Assembly (NCBI GenBank): GCA_035690065.1 | Contig: DASSKW010000071.1 | Location: 1-29,301 of the forward strand | Reading direction: 5' to 3' | Length of the DNA stretch: 29,301 nt | DNA from: DASSKW01 sp035690065 | Lineage (GTDB): Bacteria > Pseudomonadota > Gammaproteobacteria > Natronospirales > REEB76 | In this document: positions 1 to 7,849 of the stretch, piece after piece | Position numbering within the stretch: position 1 is the stretch's first letter | How the letters are laid out: every line of letters starts with the position of its first letter | Notes under the pieces: model-generated | What the model saw: only the letters and a program-made list of their open reading frames with translations | Database searches by the model: none | What the model was told of the DNA's origin: nothing | Program-made: the position numbers and the translations under genes

Positions 1-289
1 GCTGGATGCGATTCCCGATGAGAACAACACTGATCCATCACGCCTGCTGCAGGATGCGGACATCCAACTGATCGTCGAGAAATGGCTGGCGCGGCTCAAC
101 GAAAAGCAGCGTGAAGTGGTGGAACTGCGTTTCGGACTGAATGGCCGCGACAAAGGCACCCTCGAAGAAGTCGGTAATCACATCGGGGTGACGCGCGAGC
201 GCGTCAGACAGATACAGATGGATGCGCTCAAGCGTCTGCGGCAGATACTGGAAAGCGAGGGGTTGTCGGAAGAATCGCTATTTGAATAA
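1..289 (+). CDS. rpoS: RNA polymerase sigma factor RpoS, C-terminal part (5' truncated by window)
   Basis: This is the last 95 codons of a sigma-70 family factor. The reading frame enters at base 2 and stops with TAA at 287-289. The visible part is sigma region 4: a helix with KQREVVELRFGL, then the helix-turn-helix LEEVGNHIGVTRERVRQIQ that in this family contacts the -35 element. The C-terminal tail (LKRLRQILESEGLSEESLFE) resembles the RpoS tail (LRRLREILQTQGLNIEALF in E. coli) more than that of RpoD or RpoH. RpoS directs transcription in stationary phase and general stress. The upstream regions 1-3 lie outside the window, so the assignment to RpoS rests on this tail. Confidence 0.88.
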   Translation, partial: LDAIPDENNTDPSRLLQDADIQLIVEKWLARLNEKQREVVELRFGLNGRDKGTLEEVGNHIGVTRERVRQIQMDALKRLRQILESEGLSEESLFE

Positions 290-317
290 CGGGCGCCACT
301 GAAAATTGATCTTCTGC

Positions 318-404
318 TTTCTGGGGGTGTTGGAAATGACCTCGGAAGCCTCATGCACTAGCGTGTACACCCCGGTTCTTCGATCATTTCTGCCTGCCCA
401 GAAA
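318..404. other. Possible structured RNA or bidirectional folding element downstream of rpoS
   Basis: The 168-bp gap between the convergent stops of rpoS and the 458-832 gene can fold in two nested ways. Bases 318-325 are complementary to 397-404 (8 bp). Bases 324-330 are complementary to 367-373 (7 bp), and the two left arms overlap by two G residues. The enclosed segment contains two GGA trinucleotides. No strong run of T follows either arm, so a classical intrinsic terminator is not evident. It could be a small RNA, a weak bidirectional terminator or chance. Apart from this I see no gene in the gap. Confidence 0.25.
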
Positions 405-457
405 CCAAGATGTCTGATTTTTAGAGGTATCCTGAAATCTGGAATTGACAAGTTTTT

Positions 458-832
458 TCAGATCATCAGAAGCGCTGCGACCACGCTCCGGTTTTCACTC
501 ACCAGCACATTGTAGGTCCGGCAGGCCGCAGCCGTATCCAGGATTTCCAGGCCGATCCCGCGGCGCTGGATGTCGGCCATGATGCTCGCCTCCGGGAAAT
601 GCAATGTGGGGCCTGTGCCGATGATGAGGATTTCCGGTTTCAGTTCCAAAGCTGCCTGCAGGCTATCGAGGGTGATATCACCGTATTGCTGGGGTGTCCA
701 GTCTTCGAGTAACCGGTTCGGCGAGAGGATGAAACTGCGGCTGATCAACACATCGTTGACGTTGATCCGGCCGGGGGCATAGGCACGGATGACCCTGGTA
801 TCGCCGTCGGGTTTGTCCTGGGTGAATTTCAT
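458..832 (-). CDS. Mth938/Xcc1710-like domain protein (DUF498 family)
   Basis: A small soluble protein of 124 aa that I place in the Mth938-like (DUF498) family. It is related by fold to the mitochondrial complex I assembly factor NDUFAF3; its bacterial role is not established. Family-like segments are the YAPGRINVND and SFILSP strands near the N-terminus, the LKPEILIIGTG strand-loop in the middle, and GIGLEILDTAAACRTYN followed by NVL near the C-terminus. I chose the ATG at 830-832 (MKFTQD...). The frame is open upstream to 883, but the extra 17 residues do not look family-like and would leave almost no room before the divergent gene at 889. It is transcribed divergently from the rpfE-recJ genes and convergently with rpoS. 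Confidence 0.8.
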   Translation of the reverse strand: MKFTQDKPDGDTRVIRAYAPGRINVNDVLISRSFILSPNRLLEDWTPQQYGDITLDSLQAALELKPEILIIGTGPTLHFPEASIMADIQRRGIGLEILDTAAACRTYNVLVSENRSVVAALLMI

Positions 833-888
833 GACCGATAGCGTAGTGGAAACGGCATAATGGACACAAGCAAGCCAGACCACGTTCC

Positions 889-1845
889 ATGCCGCTAACC
901 TTTCTCATTCCCGATCTTGTCCGTTTGGCGGGTGACGTGCCGCGTCTGGCCATGCTGGAATTGATGCTGACGCGTGCGGACGCGCGCCCGGCCCCGGAAG
1001 GCGGGATGGACGGACTGCTGGCGGAGTTTTTCGGCCTGCCTTCGATCCCTGCAGTGGCGCCGCTTACCCGTTTAGCCGACACCGGCCAGCGGGACGACGC
1101 ATTCTGGTTCCGCGCCGATCCGGTGCATCTGGCTGCGGATCGCGATCAATTGGTCATGCTGCCGCCGGCAGATCTGGAAATTGAGGCAGAAGAGGCGCAT
1201 GCGTTAGCCGCTACGTTCAACCAGATGTATGCCGACGATGGTTTTCGGCTCGAGACGCCGACGCCGTCGCGCTGGTATCTGGGTGTGCCGAAGGACATGG
1301 ACTGCGAGACCCATGATCCGGAATACATGGCCGGTGGTCCGGTATTCGACTTCATGCCCTCCGGGCCGGATGCGTCACAGTTGAAACAGTTGATGAACGA
1401 GGTGCAGATGCTGTTTCACGAACATCCAGTGAACCAGGCGCGGGAAACCGCAGGCAAGCAGCTCATCAATACCGCATGGCTTTGGGGCGGCGGACGTTTG
1501 CCCGAAGTGGAAATCCACGGACCACGACAGGTAATGACTGACTTGGCGTTGGTCCGCGGCTTGGCCTTATTTGCCGGCAGCGGTTGCACGGAATGGCCTG
1601 GGCCGCTGGATGCTGTGCTGGGAGCACAGACCGGTTTACTGGCCTTGCACGCCGACGATGCGCGCGGGCTGGAAAAGATCGAGATGCACGCGGCGCAACC
1701 GCTGCTACACGCCTTGCGTCGCGGCAACCTGCATTCAGTGGATATCTATCCGGGCGGGACGATGATCTATCGGATCACACGCCCTATGTTGCGCAGGTTC
1801 TGGCGCAGCAGGCGGGCATTGAAAGAGTTACCTGGACAGGCATGA
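889..1845 (+). CDS. RpfE-like protein (cofactor-independent phosphoglycerate mutase-like)
   Basis: A 318-aa protein starting MPLTFLIPDLVR. Its start and overall pattern match the proteins annotated as 'regulatory protein, RpfE type' or 'phosphoglycerate mutase' that are found just upstream of recJ in Xanthomonas and other proteobacteria. The biochemical activity is unproven. I see an N-terminal strand with an acidic residue (LIPDL), a central TPSRWYL segment, and NTAWLWGGGRLP near residue 200, which recalls the alkaline phosphatase/PGM superfamily. The complete metal-binding set of a true iPGM is not obvious, so catalysis should not be assumed. The stop codon overlaps the recJ start by 4 bp (ATGA at 1842-1845), indicating translational coupling with recJ. 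Confidence 0.6.
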   Translation: MPLTFLIPDLVRLAGDVPRLAMLELMLTRADARPAPEGGMDGLLAEFFGLPSIPAVAPLTRLADTGQRDDAFWFRADPVHLAADRDQLVMLPPADLEIEAEEAHALAATFNQMYADDGFRLETPTPSRWYLGVPKDMDCETHDPEYMAGGPVFDFMPSGPDASQLKQLMNEVQMLFHEHPVNQARETAGKQLINTAWLWGGGRLPEVEIHGPRQVMTDLALVRGLALFAGSGCTEWPGPLDAVLGAQTGLLALHADDARGLEKIEMHAAQPLLHALRRGNLHSVDIYPGGTMIYRITRPMLRRFWRSRRALKELPGQA

Positions 1846-3575
1846 ATTCCAGACATATCGAACACCGCGTACCGGCGGCTGATGCGAATTTCTCTTCTGT
1901 ATTGCATCCCTTGCTGCAACGTATCTATGCTGCACGCAACGTACGCAGTGAAGCAGAACTGGATCAGACGCTCGGTACCTTGCATGATTTTCATGGATTC
2001 CACGGGATGGAGCAAGCGGTTGCATTGCTGGCGGAATGCCTTGAACACGACCGCCGTATTCTCATCGTCGGCGATTTCGATTGCGACGGCGCAACCAGTT
2101 CCGCACTCGCGGTACGCGCGCTACGGCGTCTCGGTGCGCAACAGGTGGATTATCTGGTACCGAACCGTTTCGAATACGGATACGGTCTGACCCCCGAGAT
2201 CGTGGCGCTGGCAGCGCAACGTCAGCCAGAGCTTATCATCACTGTCGATAACGGCATCTCCAGCCTTGCGGGCGTTGCAGCGGCGCGCGCCGCAGGCATC
2301 CAGGTGCTGGTGACCGACCATCATCTGCCCGGCGCCGAGTTGCCGGCAGCAGATGCGATCCTCAATCCGAATATGCCCGGCGATGCATTCCCGAGCAAGT
2401 CGCTCGCCGGTGTCGGTGTGGTGTTTTATCTGTTGCTGGCCTTGCGGGCGCACCTGCGCGCGCAAGGCTGGTTTGAATCACGCAGCATCGCCGAACCGAA
2501 TCTCGCGGAGTATCTCGATATCGTCGCCCTCGGTACCGTCGCTGATCTGGTCGCGTTGGATCACAACAACCGTGTATTGGTCGCGCAGGGACTGTCACGA
2601 TTGCGTGCCGGCCGCGGTATACCCGGCATCTTTGCCTTGCTGGAAGCAGGCAAGCGCGATGCCGCACTTCTGACTGCGGCCGACTTGGGATTTACTGTCG
2701 GCCCGCGGCTGAATGCAGCCGGCCGGCTCACCGATATGTCACTGGGCATCGAATGTCTGCTCACCGATGACCCGGCGCGCGCGCGTGAACTCGCTGCACG
2801 TCTCGACGAACTCAATCGCGAACGACGCGATATCGAGGCGCAGATGCAGGACGATGCCTTGCGGATACTCGACGGGATGGGCCTGCATGACGATGATCCG
2901 GATTTACCATTCGGTCTCTGCCTGTTCGACGAGACCTGGCATCAGGGTGTGGTCGGGATCGTGGCGTCACGCATCAAGGAGCGTGTGCACCGGCCGGTGA
3001 TCGCGTTCGCGCGGGCCGACGACGGCAGTCTCAAAGGCTCGGGTCGTTCGGTGAAAGGGCTTCATATCCGCGATGCACTGGAAGCCGTCTCTACCCGGCA
3101 TCCGGGATTGATCGAGAAATTCGGCGGCCATGCCATGGCTGCCGGGCTGAGTCTCGGCGCGGATTGCTTTCAGCGGTTCGCGGCAGCTTTCGATACGGAA
3201 GTGCGGCGGCTGCTCTCGCCGGAAGACATGACCGGTGTCATCCAGACCGATGGCGAACTCGAGCCGGAATTCCTGACGCTTGAATGTGCCACCATGTTGC
3301 GCGATGCGGGTCCGTGGGGTCAGGGTTTCCCGGAACCGAGTTTCGACGGGGAATTCCGCCTGCTGGAACGGCGCCTGGTGGGTGGTGCGCATTTGAAATT
3401 GATGCTCATGCAAGCTGCTACCGGTCAGCGGCTGGATGCCATCGCCTTCCGCCAGACCGGCGAACACCTGCCTGCGGATTGCGAGCGGGTCCGCATCGTA
3501 TATCGGCCTGACGTGAACGAATTCCGTGGCGAGCGGCGCCTGCAATTACTGGTCGAGCATATCGAGCCGGTATGA
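1842..3575 (+). CDS. recJ: Single-stranded-DNA-specific 5'-3' exonuclease RecJ
   Basis: A cytoplasmic DHH-family nuclease that degrades single-stranded DNA 5' to 3' in RecF-pathway recombination, mismatch repair and base excision repair. The protein is 577 aa, the same length as E. coli RecJ. Motifs are in order: motif I GDFDCDG (about 77-83), VDNG (about 135-138), the signature VTDHH (157-161), then GVGVVFYLL, DIVALGTVADLV, and FTVGPRLNAAGRL. The DHHA1/OB region carries GVVGIVASRIKE, GSGRSVKG and KFGGHAMAAG. The Asp/His residues of the two-metal site are present. I chose the ATG at 1842 (MNSRHIEH) because it overlaps the preceding stop. The frame is open about 86 codons further upstream, but that stretch is inside the previous gene and not RecJ-like. 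Confidence 0.96.
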   Translation: MNSRHIEHRVPAADANFSSVLHPLLQRIYAARNVRSEAELDQTLGTLHDFHGFHGMEQAVALLAECLEHDRRILIVGDFDCDGATSSALAVRALRRLGAQQVDYLVPNRFEYGYGLTPEIVALAAQRQPELIITVDNGISSLAGVAAARAAGIQVLVTDHHLPGAELPAADAILNPNMPGDAFPSKSLAGVGVVFYLLLALRAHLRAQGWFESRSIAEPNLAEYLDIVALGTVADLVALDHNNRVLVAQGLSRLRAGRGIPGIFALLEAGKRDAALLTAADLGFTVGPRLNAAGRLTDMSLGIECLLTDDPARARELAARLDELNRERRDIEAQMQDDALRILDGMGLHDDDPDLPFGLCLFDETWHQGVVGIVASRIKERVHRPVIAFARADDGSLKGSGRSVKGLHIRDALEAVSTRHPGLIEKFGGHAMAAGLSLGADCFQRFAAAFDTEVRRLLSPEDMTGVIQTDGELEPEFLTLECATMLRDAGPWGQGFPEPSFDGEFRLLERRLVGGAHLKLMLMQAATGQRLDAIAFRQTGEHLPADCERVRIVYRPDVNEFRGERRLQLLVEHIEPV

Positions 3576-3595
3576 GGCTATGTAGTACCATAGCC
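3576..3595 (+). other. Hairpin between recJ and prfB
   Basis: Immediately after the recJ stop, GGCTATG (3576-3582) pairs with CATAGCC (3589-3595) around a 6-base loop. Only a short T run (TTT at 3599-3601) follows, so this is at best a weak terminator or attenuator. It may instead separate recJ and prfB messages by processing. Confidence 0.4.
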
Positions 3596-3631
3596 GCCTT
3601 TAATTACCTCTAAAAGCTCAGGAATTGGCTC

Positions 3632-4730
3632 GTGCAGGACATCAACCCCATCAAGACCCGGATCACCGACCTGAAGGGCCGCGTCGGCGCCCTGAGGGGG
3701 TATCTTTGACTACGAAACCAAGCGCGAGCGCCTGCAGGAAGTAAGCAAGGAACTGGAAGACCCGAAGATCTGGGACAGGCCCGAGCGCGCCCAGGAACTC
3801 GGCCGCGAACGTGCCCGCCTCGATGAGGTAGTGAACAACCTCGACAGGTTGACCGGGGGTCTCGAAGATTCCGACGAGCTACTGAGCCTGGTGGTGGAAG
3901 AGGGCGATGTGGCCTCGGTGGGCGAGATCGCCGCGGAAGTTGAACGGCTGGGCCAGACAGTGGAGCGCATGGAATTCCAGCGCATGTTCTCCGGGCCGAT
4001 GGATATCAGCAACGCCTTCCTCGACGTGCAATCCGGCTCCGGCGGCACCGAGGCGCAGGATTGGGCCGACATGCTGTTGCGCATGTATCTGCGCTGGGGC
4101 GAGCGGCGCGGGTTCAAGACCGAAGTCATCGAAATCTCGGACGGCGAAGTGGCCGGCATCAAGAGCGCCACGGTACGTTTCGAAGGCGAATACGCCTATG
4201 GCTGGCTGCATACCGAGACTGGCGTGCACCGGCTGGTGCGCAAATCGCCGTTCGATTCCGGTAATCGCCGGCATACTTCATTCGCCGCCATCTTCGTCTC
4301 GCCGGAAGTGGACGACGACATAGATATCGAGATCAATCCGGCGGATCTGAAAGTGGACACTTACCGTTCCAGCGGCGCCGGCGGACAGCACGTCAACAAG
4401 ACCGATTCCGCGATCCGCATCACGCACATGCCGAGCGGGATCGTGGTCGCATGTCAGAACGAGCGTTCGCAGCACAAGAATCGTGCCACTGCCATGAAAC
4501 AGTTGAAGGCGAAACTGTACGAGATGGAAGAACAGAAACGCCGCGCCGAGCAGCAGAAACTCGAAGACAGCAAGGCTGACATCGGTTGGGGCAGCCAGAT
4601 CCGCTCCTATGTGCTGGATCAGTCGCGCATCAAGGATCTGCGTACCGGCTATGAGACCGGCAATACCCAGAAAGTGCTGGACGGCGATCTGGACGATTTC
4701 ATCGAAGCATCATTGAAGCAGGGTTTGTAA
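3632..4730 (+). CDS. prfB: Peptide chain release factor 2 (RF2) with programmed +1 frameshift
   Basis: RF2 recognises UAA and UGA stop codons and triggers peptidyl-tRNA hydrolysis. The gene is split: a GTG at 3632 opens 25 codons (MQDINPIKTR...) that end at an in-frame TGA at 3707-3709, and the rest is read in the +1 frame from GAC at 3708. The join is the classic site: AGGGGG (3695-3700), TAT, CTT, then TGA followed by C. The joined product is 365 aa, equal to E. coli RF2. Codon-reading motif SPF falls at residues 205-207, and the catalytic GGQ at 250-252 in SSGAGGQHVNK, with Ser at residue 246. It is autoregulatory: low RF2 favours the frameshift. Coordinates cover both parts. lysS follows 55 bp downstream. 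Confidence 0.97.
3695..3710 (+). promoter_or_regulatory. Programmed +1 ribosomal frameshift site of prfB
   Basis: The segment reads AGGGGG TAT CTT TGA C. The G-rich stretch acts as an internal Shine-Dalgarno placed three bases before the CTT slippery codon, followed by the UGAC poor-termination context. This is the canonical RF2 recoding signal and every element is intact. Confidence 0.97.
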
Positions 4731-4785
4731 AAATAGATACGGCGGCATCTTTCGTCGTCAGGTATCGGTAACCAGGGAATCGATA

Positions 4786-6270
4786 ATGAGCGACCAACAA
4801 GACGAGAACAGTCTGATCCAGCAGCGACGCGAGAAGCTCGCGCAACTCCGCGAGCAAGGCAACGCTTATCCAAACGGGTTTCACCGCGATGCGTTGGCGG
4901 CGGACCTGCATGGCCTGTACGGTCATCGCAGCGGTGAATCGCTGGATCAGGAAAAGGTCCGTGTGCATGTTGCCGGCCGCATGATGGCCAAGCGGGTGAT
5001 GGGCAAGGCGAGCTTCGCGCATATCCAGGACAGTTCCGGACGCATCCAGTTGTTCGCGCAACGTGAAGCCTTGGGTGAGCAGGCTTACGACGCCTTCAAG
5101 ACCTGGGACATGGGCGACATCGTCGCTGCGGAAGGCGTGCTGTTCAAGACCAAGACCGACGAACTGTCGGTGCGCGTGGATAAGCTGCATCTTCTCAGCA
5201 AATCATTGCGCCCCTTGCCGGAAAAATTCCACGGCCTGGCCGATACCGAGACCCGTTACCGGCAGCGTTATCTCGACCTCATCATGAATCCGGAATCGGT
5301 GAAGGTGTTCCAGACCCGAACCCGCATCGTGCAGCACGTGCGCGACTTCATGAATGCGCTGGGATTCATGGAAGTCGAAACGCCGATGATGCAACCGATC
5401 CCCGGTGGCGCCACCGCACGGCCGTTCATCACGCATCACAATACGCTGGACATGCAGTTGTACCTGCGTATCGCACCGGAGTTGTATCTGAAACGGCTGG
5501 TGGTAGGTGGTTTCGAGCGCGTGTTCGAGATCAATCGCAACTTCCGCAACGAAGGCATATCCACGCGCCACAATCCAGAATTCACCATGATGGAGTTCTA
5601 TCAGGCCTACGCGACCTACCACGATCTCATGGACCTGACCGAGAACCTGCTGCGCAGTCTGGCGGAAGCGCTCAATGGCGATACCAAAGTGCCGTATCAG
5701 GGCGAGGTCTATGATTTCGGCCCGGCATTCCGGCGTATCTCCGTCGAACAGGCGATCACCGAAGCGAACCAGCTCGATACCTCGAAACTGCGCGATGTCG
5801 CCTACCTGCGAAGCATCTGCGAGAAACTCAAGTTGCCGGTCAAGGCAGGTTATGGCGCCGGCAAATTGCAGATCGAGATTTTCGAAAAGACCGTGGAACC
5901 GGATCTCAAGCAACCGACTTTCATCATCGACTATCCGACCGAAGTCTCGCCGTTATCGCGGCGCAACAACAGCGATCCGTTCCTCACCGATCGTTTCGAG
6001 TTCTTCGTCGGAGGCCGTGAGCTTGCCAATGGTTTCTCGGAGCTCAATGACCCGGAGGATCAGGCCGAACGTTTCAAGGCGCAGGCCGCCGAGAAAGACG
6101 CCGGCGATCATGAAGCCATGTTCTATGACGCCGACTACGTGCGCGCACTGGAATACGGCATGCCACCGACCGCGGGCGAGGGCATCGGTATCGACCGGCT
6201 GGTGATGCTGTTCACCGATTCTGCCTCCATCCGCGACGTGATCCTGTTCCCGTTGATGCGGTCGGAATAG
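4786..6270 (+). CDS. lysS: Lysine--tRNA ligase, class II
   Basis: Charges tRNA-Lys with lysine in the cytoplasm. The 494-aa protein has the class IIb layout: a charged N-terminal helix, an OB-fold anticodon-binding domain (VRVHVAGRMMAKRVMGKASF to about residue 150), then the catalytic core. Class II motif 1 is around FMEVETPMMQPIPGGA, with FITHHNTLD downstream. Motif 2 is in FRNEGISTRHNPEFTMMEFYQAY. Motif 3 is the C-terminal GIGIDRLVML, ending in RDVILFPLMRSE. Length is close to E. coli LysS (505 aa). The prfB-lysS order is the same as in E. coli, where the two are cotranscribed. An AGGGA sits about 10 bases before the ATG. Confidence 0.96.
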   Translation: MSDQQDENSLIQQRREKLAQLREQGNAYPNGFHRDALAADLHGLYGHRSGESLDQEKVRVHVAGRMMAKRVMGKASFAHIQDSSGRIQLFAQREALGEQAYDAFKTWDMGDIVAAEGVLFKTKTDELSVRVDKLHLLSKSLRPLPEKFHGLADTETRYRQRYLDLIMNPESVKVFQTRTRIVQHVRDFMNALGFMEVETPMMQPIPGGATARPFITHHNTLDMQLYLRIAPELYLKRLVVGGFERVFEINRNFRNEGISTRHNPEFTMMEFYQAYATYHDLMDLTENLLRSLAEALNGDTKVPYQGEVYDFGPAFRRISVEQAITEANQLDTSKLRDVAYLRSICEKLKLPVKAGYGAGKLQIEIFEKTVEPDLKQPTFIIDYPTEVSPLSRRNNSDPFLTDRFEFFVGGRELANGFSELNDPEDQAERFKAQAAEKDAGDHEAMFYDADYVRALEYGMPPTAGEGIGIDRLVMLFTDSASIRDVILFPLMRSE

Positions 6271-6291
6271 CATCGGGCCGATGTATATAAC

Positions 6292-7602
6292 GTGAACGAA
6301 CCGCACCACGCTTATTCCCGCCTGCAGCAGGCGACGGAATTACTCGACGGCATCATCTTGCAGCCACAATACCCGGCAGACTCCGTGATGGACCGTTATT
6401 TCAGTACCCATCGCAAGATGGGTTCGAAGGATCGCGGGTTTGCAGCGGAGACGGTGTATGCCTGTCTCCGGCATCGGCGCGAACTGGCGGCGCTGGCATT
6501 GCCAGTCGCAGGCGAGGCGGCCGATACGGCGGCGTGGCTGGTCGGCACCTATCTCCTGAAATACAGCGGTTGGAGCGCGCGAGCCCTGGAACAGGCCGGA
6601 TTCGGCGGCGATGCGGTGGCGCTGGTCGAACGGGTGCGGGCGCTGGACATGTTCGAGTTCCCGCTGGCGGTGCGTGCCAATCTGCCGGACTGGTTGTCGG
6701 AGAGCCTGGTAAAACAGTTCGGCGAGGCAGAAACCCTGAAGTTGGCTGAGGCCTTGAATCATCCGGCGCCGGTGGATATCCGGGTCAATACACTCAAGAC
6801 CGATCGCGATGCGTTGAAACAGACACTTGCGGCGGCTGAGTATGAGATGGATCCAACGCCGTATTCACCGTTTGGATTACGACGCGACAAGCGCGGTCCC
6901 TTATTCAATACCGATGCATTTCGCGACGGCGGTTTCGAGTTGCAGGATGAAGGCAGTCAGTTGATCGGGTTTCTGCTTGATCCGAAACCGAAACAGAAGG
7001 TAGTCGATTTCTGTGCCGGTGCTGGCGGCAAGACCTTGCAACTGGCTGCACTGATGAACAACTCTGGCGTGTTGTATGCCTGCGATGTATCGGAACAGCG
7101 GTTGAACCGGATCAAACCGCGTCTCAAGCGGGCTGGCGTGGATACGATCCAGCGACGCTTGCTACATGACGAAAATGACACGCGCCTGAAAGCCTGGTGG
7201 GGCAAGATGGATGCGGTGCTGGTGGATGCGCCGTGTTCCGGTACCGGTACCTTGCGCCGGAATCCGGATGTGAAATGGAAGTCGGTCGATATCGGGGCCT
7301 TGCATGCCTTGCAACGCAGTATCCTGACCGCGGCTTCCCAGTTGGTGCGGCCAGGTGGGCGGCTGGTATATGCGACCTGTAGTCTGCTGGATCAGGAAAA
7401 CCATGCGGTGGTAGAAGAATTCCTGTCCCAGCATCCGGATTTCTCAATCTTGCCGGCCGACTCGATATTCAAGACGCACGGTATCGAATTGAAAGATGCT
7501 TTCACGGCTGGGGGTGCGATGCAGTTATTGCCGCATCGGCATGGTACCGATGGATTCTACGCGATGGCGATGCAGCGTCACGGTACCGGCGATTCAGAAT
7601 AA
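6292..7602 (+). CDS. RsmB/NOP-family RNA (cytosine-C5-)-methyltransferase
   Basis: A 436-aa SAM-dependent methyltransferase of the RsmB/NOL1/NOP2 (Fmu/Sun) family, which makes m5C in rRNA or tRNA. The N-terminal helical region (about 1-140) resembles the NusB-like domain of this family, followed by a linker with DIRVNTLK. The Rossmann core has VVDFCAGAGGKTLQ (SAM loop, near 240), YACDVSEQRL, and the two catalytic cysteines: Cys315 in DAPCSGTG and Cys363 in YATCSLL. The C-terminus has the usual TDGFYAMAM. The start is GTG at 6292; no strong ribosome-binding site precedes it. Which RNA base it modifies cannot be read from the sequence, so I do not assign rsmB. It follows lysS by 21 bp and may share its message. 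Confidence 0.88.
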   Translation: MNEPHHAYSRLQQATELLDGIILQPQYPADSVMDRYFSTHRKMGSKDRGFAAETVYACLRHRRELAALALPVAGEAADTAAWLVGTYLLKYSGWSARALEQAGFGGDAVALVERVRALDMFEFPLAVRANLPDWLSESLVKQFGEAETLKLAEALNHPAPVDIRVNTLKTDRDALKQTLAAAEYEMDPTPYSPFGLRRDKRGPLFNTDAFRDGGFELQDEGSQLIGFLLDPKPKQKVVDFCAGAGGKTLQLAALMNNSGVLYACDVSEQRLNRIKPRLKRAGVDTIQRRLLHDENDTRLKAWWGKMDAVLVDAPCSGTGTLRRNPDVKWKSVDIGALHALQRSILTAASQLVRPGGRLVYATCSLLDQENHAVVEEFLSQHPDFSILPADSIFKTHGIELKDAFTAGGAMQLLPHRHGTDGFYAMAMQRHGTGDSE

Positions 7603-7623
7603 TTCGTACTCTGTCATATCCAT

Positions 7624-7658
7624 GTGCGGCTGCCGGGGATGATCCGCGGTAGTCGCAC
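7624..7658. other. Long intergenic hairpin (first of three)
   Basis: Bases 7624-7634 pair with 7648-7658 as an 11-bp stem with two G-T wobbles, and the 13-base loop can pair further (GGA with TCC). No T run follows on either strand, so it is not a clear terminator. It lies just after the methyltransferase gene and may protect the mRNA end or be part of a repeat. Confidence 0.4.
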
Positions 7659-7691
7659 AAATCCCGACGACGCAACTGACCTCGATGCGGT

Positions 7692-7770
7692 CCGGTCATT
7701 GCGAGCGTAGCGAAGCAATCCCGTCACGCTGCATGAGATTGCTTCGTCACTGGGTTCCTCGCAATGACGG
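7692..7770. repeat. Palindromic interspersed repeat (non-coding, MITE-like)
   Basis: An about 79-bp palindrome in the gap between convergent genes. The outer arms are GTCATTGCGAG (7695-7705) and CTCGCAATGAC (7758-7768), perfectly complementary over 11 bp. The inner arms are CGAAGCAATC (7711-7720) and GATTGCTTCG (7737-7746), perfectly complementary over 10 bp. The whole can form a near-continuous cruciform. The words 'GTCATTGCGAG' and 'GAAGCAATC' match a short palindromic repeat family I recognise from many unrelated bacterial genomes. There is no coding content. Only one copy lies in the window, so the copy number is not known here. Confidence 0.75.
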
Positions 7771-7801
7771 AAGGGAGCCGGATGCCTGTATAGCGTATTA
7801 C

Positions 7802-7826
7802 CGCTGGATACGCGCCCGTACCAGCG
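7802..7826. other. Hairpin near the 3' end of ygfZ
   Basis: CGCTGG (7802-7807) pairs with CCAGCG (7821-7826), and inside it TACG pairs with CGTA with one bulged A. It lies 24 bp beyond the ygfZ stop in the transcription direction of that gene. No T run follows on the minus strand, so it is a possible Rho-assisted or processing element rather than a clear intrinsic terminator. Confidence 0.35.
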
Positions 7827-7849
7827 TCATGTATCGGTCAGACAGCCTG

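Noticed and set aside
300..410. tRNA, tmRNA, 4.5S or 6S RNA gene after rpoS.
   Set aside because: No cloverleaf or T-loop consensus and no similarity to these RNAs could be found by eye; only generic pairing is present.
1584..1841. Upstream extension of recJ to the ATG at 1584.
   Set aside because: The extra 86 residues are encoded within the RpfE-like gene, are not RecJ-like, and would make RecJ longer than its family; the ATG at 1842 gives exactly 577 aa.
2967..3545. A 192-codon minus-strand frame inside recJ.
   Set aside because: It is antisense to the conserved DHHA1 and C-terminal parts of RecJ and has no support of its own.
3576..3601. Intrinsic terminator after recJ.
   Set aside because: The hairpin is clear, but only three T follow in a row, so I list it as a hairpin and not as a terminator.
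3632..3709. prfB as a pseudogene because of the in-frame TGA.
   Set aside because: The TGA is part of the conserved programmed frameshift site and the downstream frame is intact.
5203..5913. A 236-codon open frame on the minus strand.
   Set aside because: It is fully inside lysS on the opposite strand and its translation shows no family motif.
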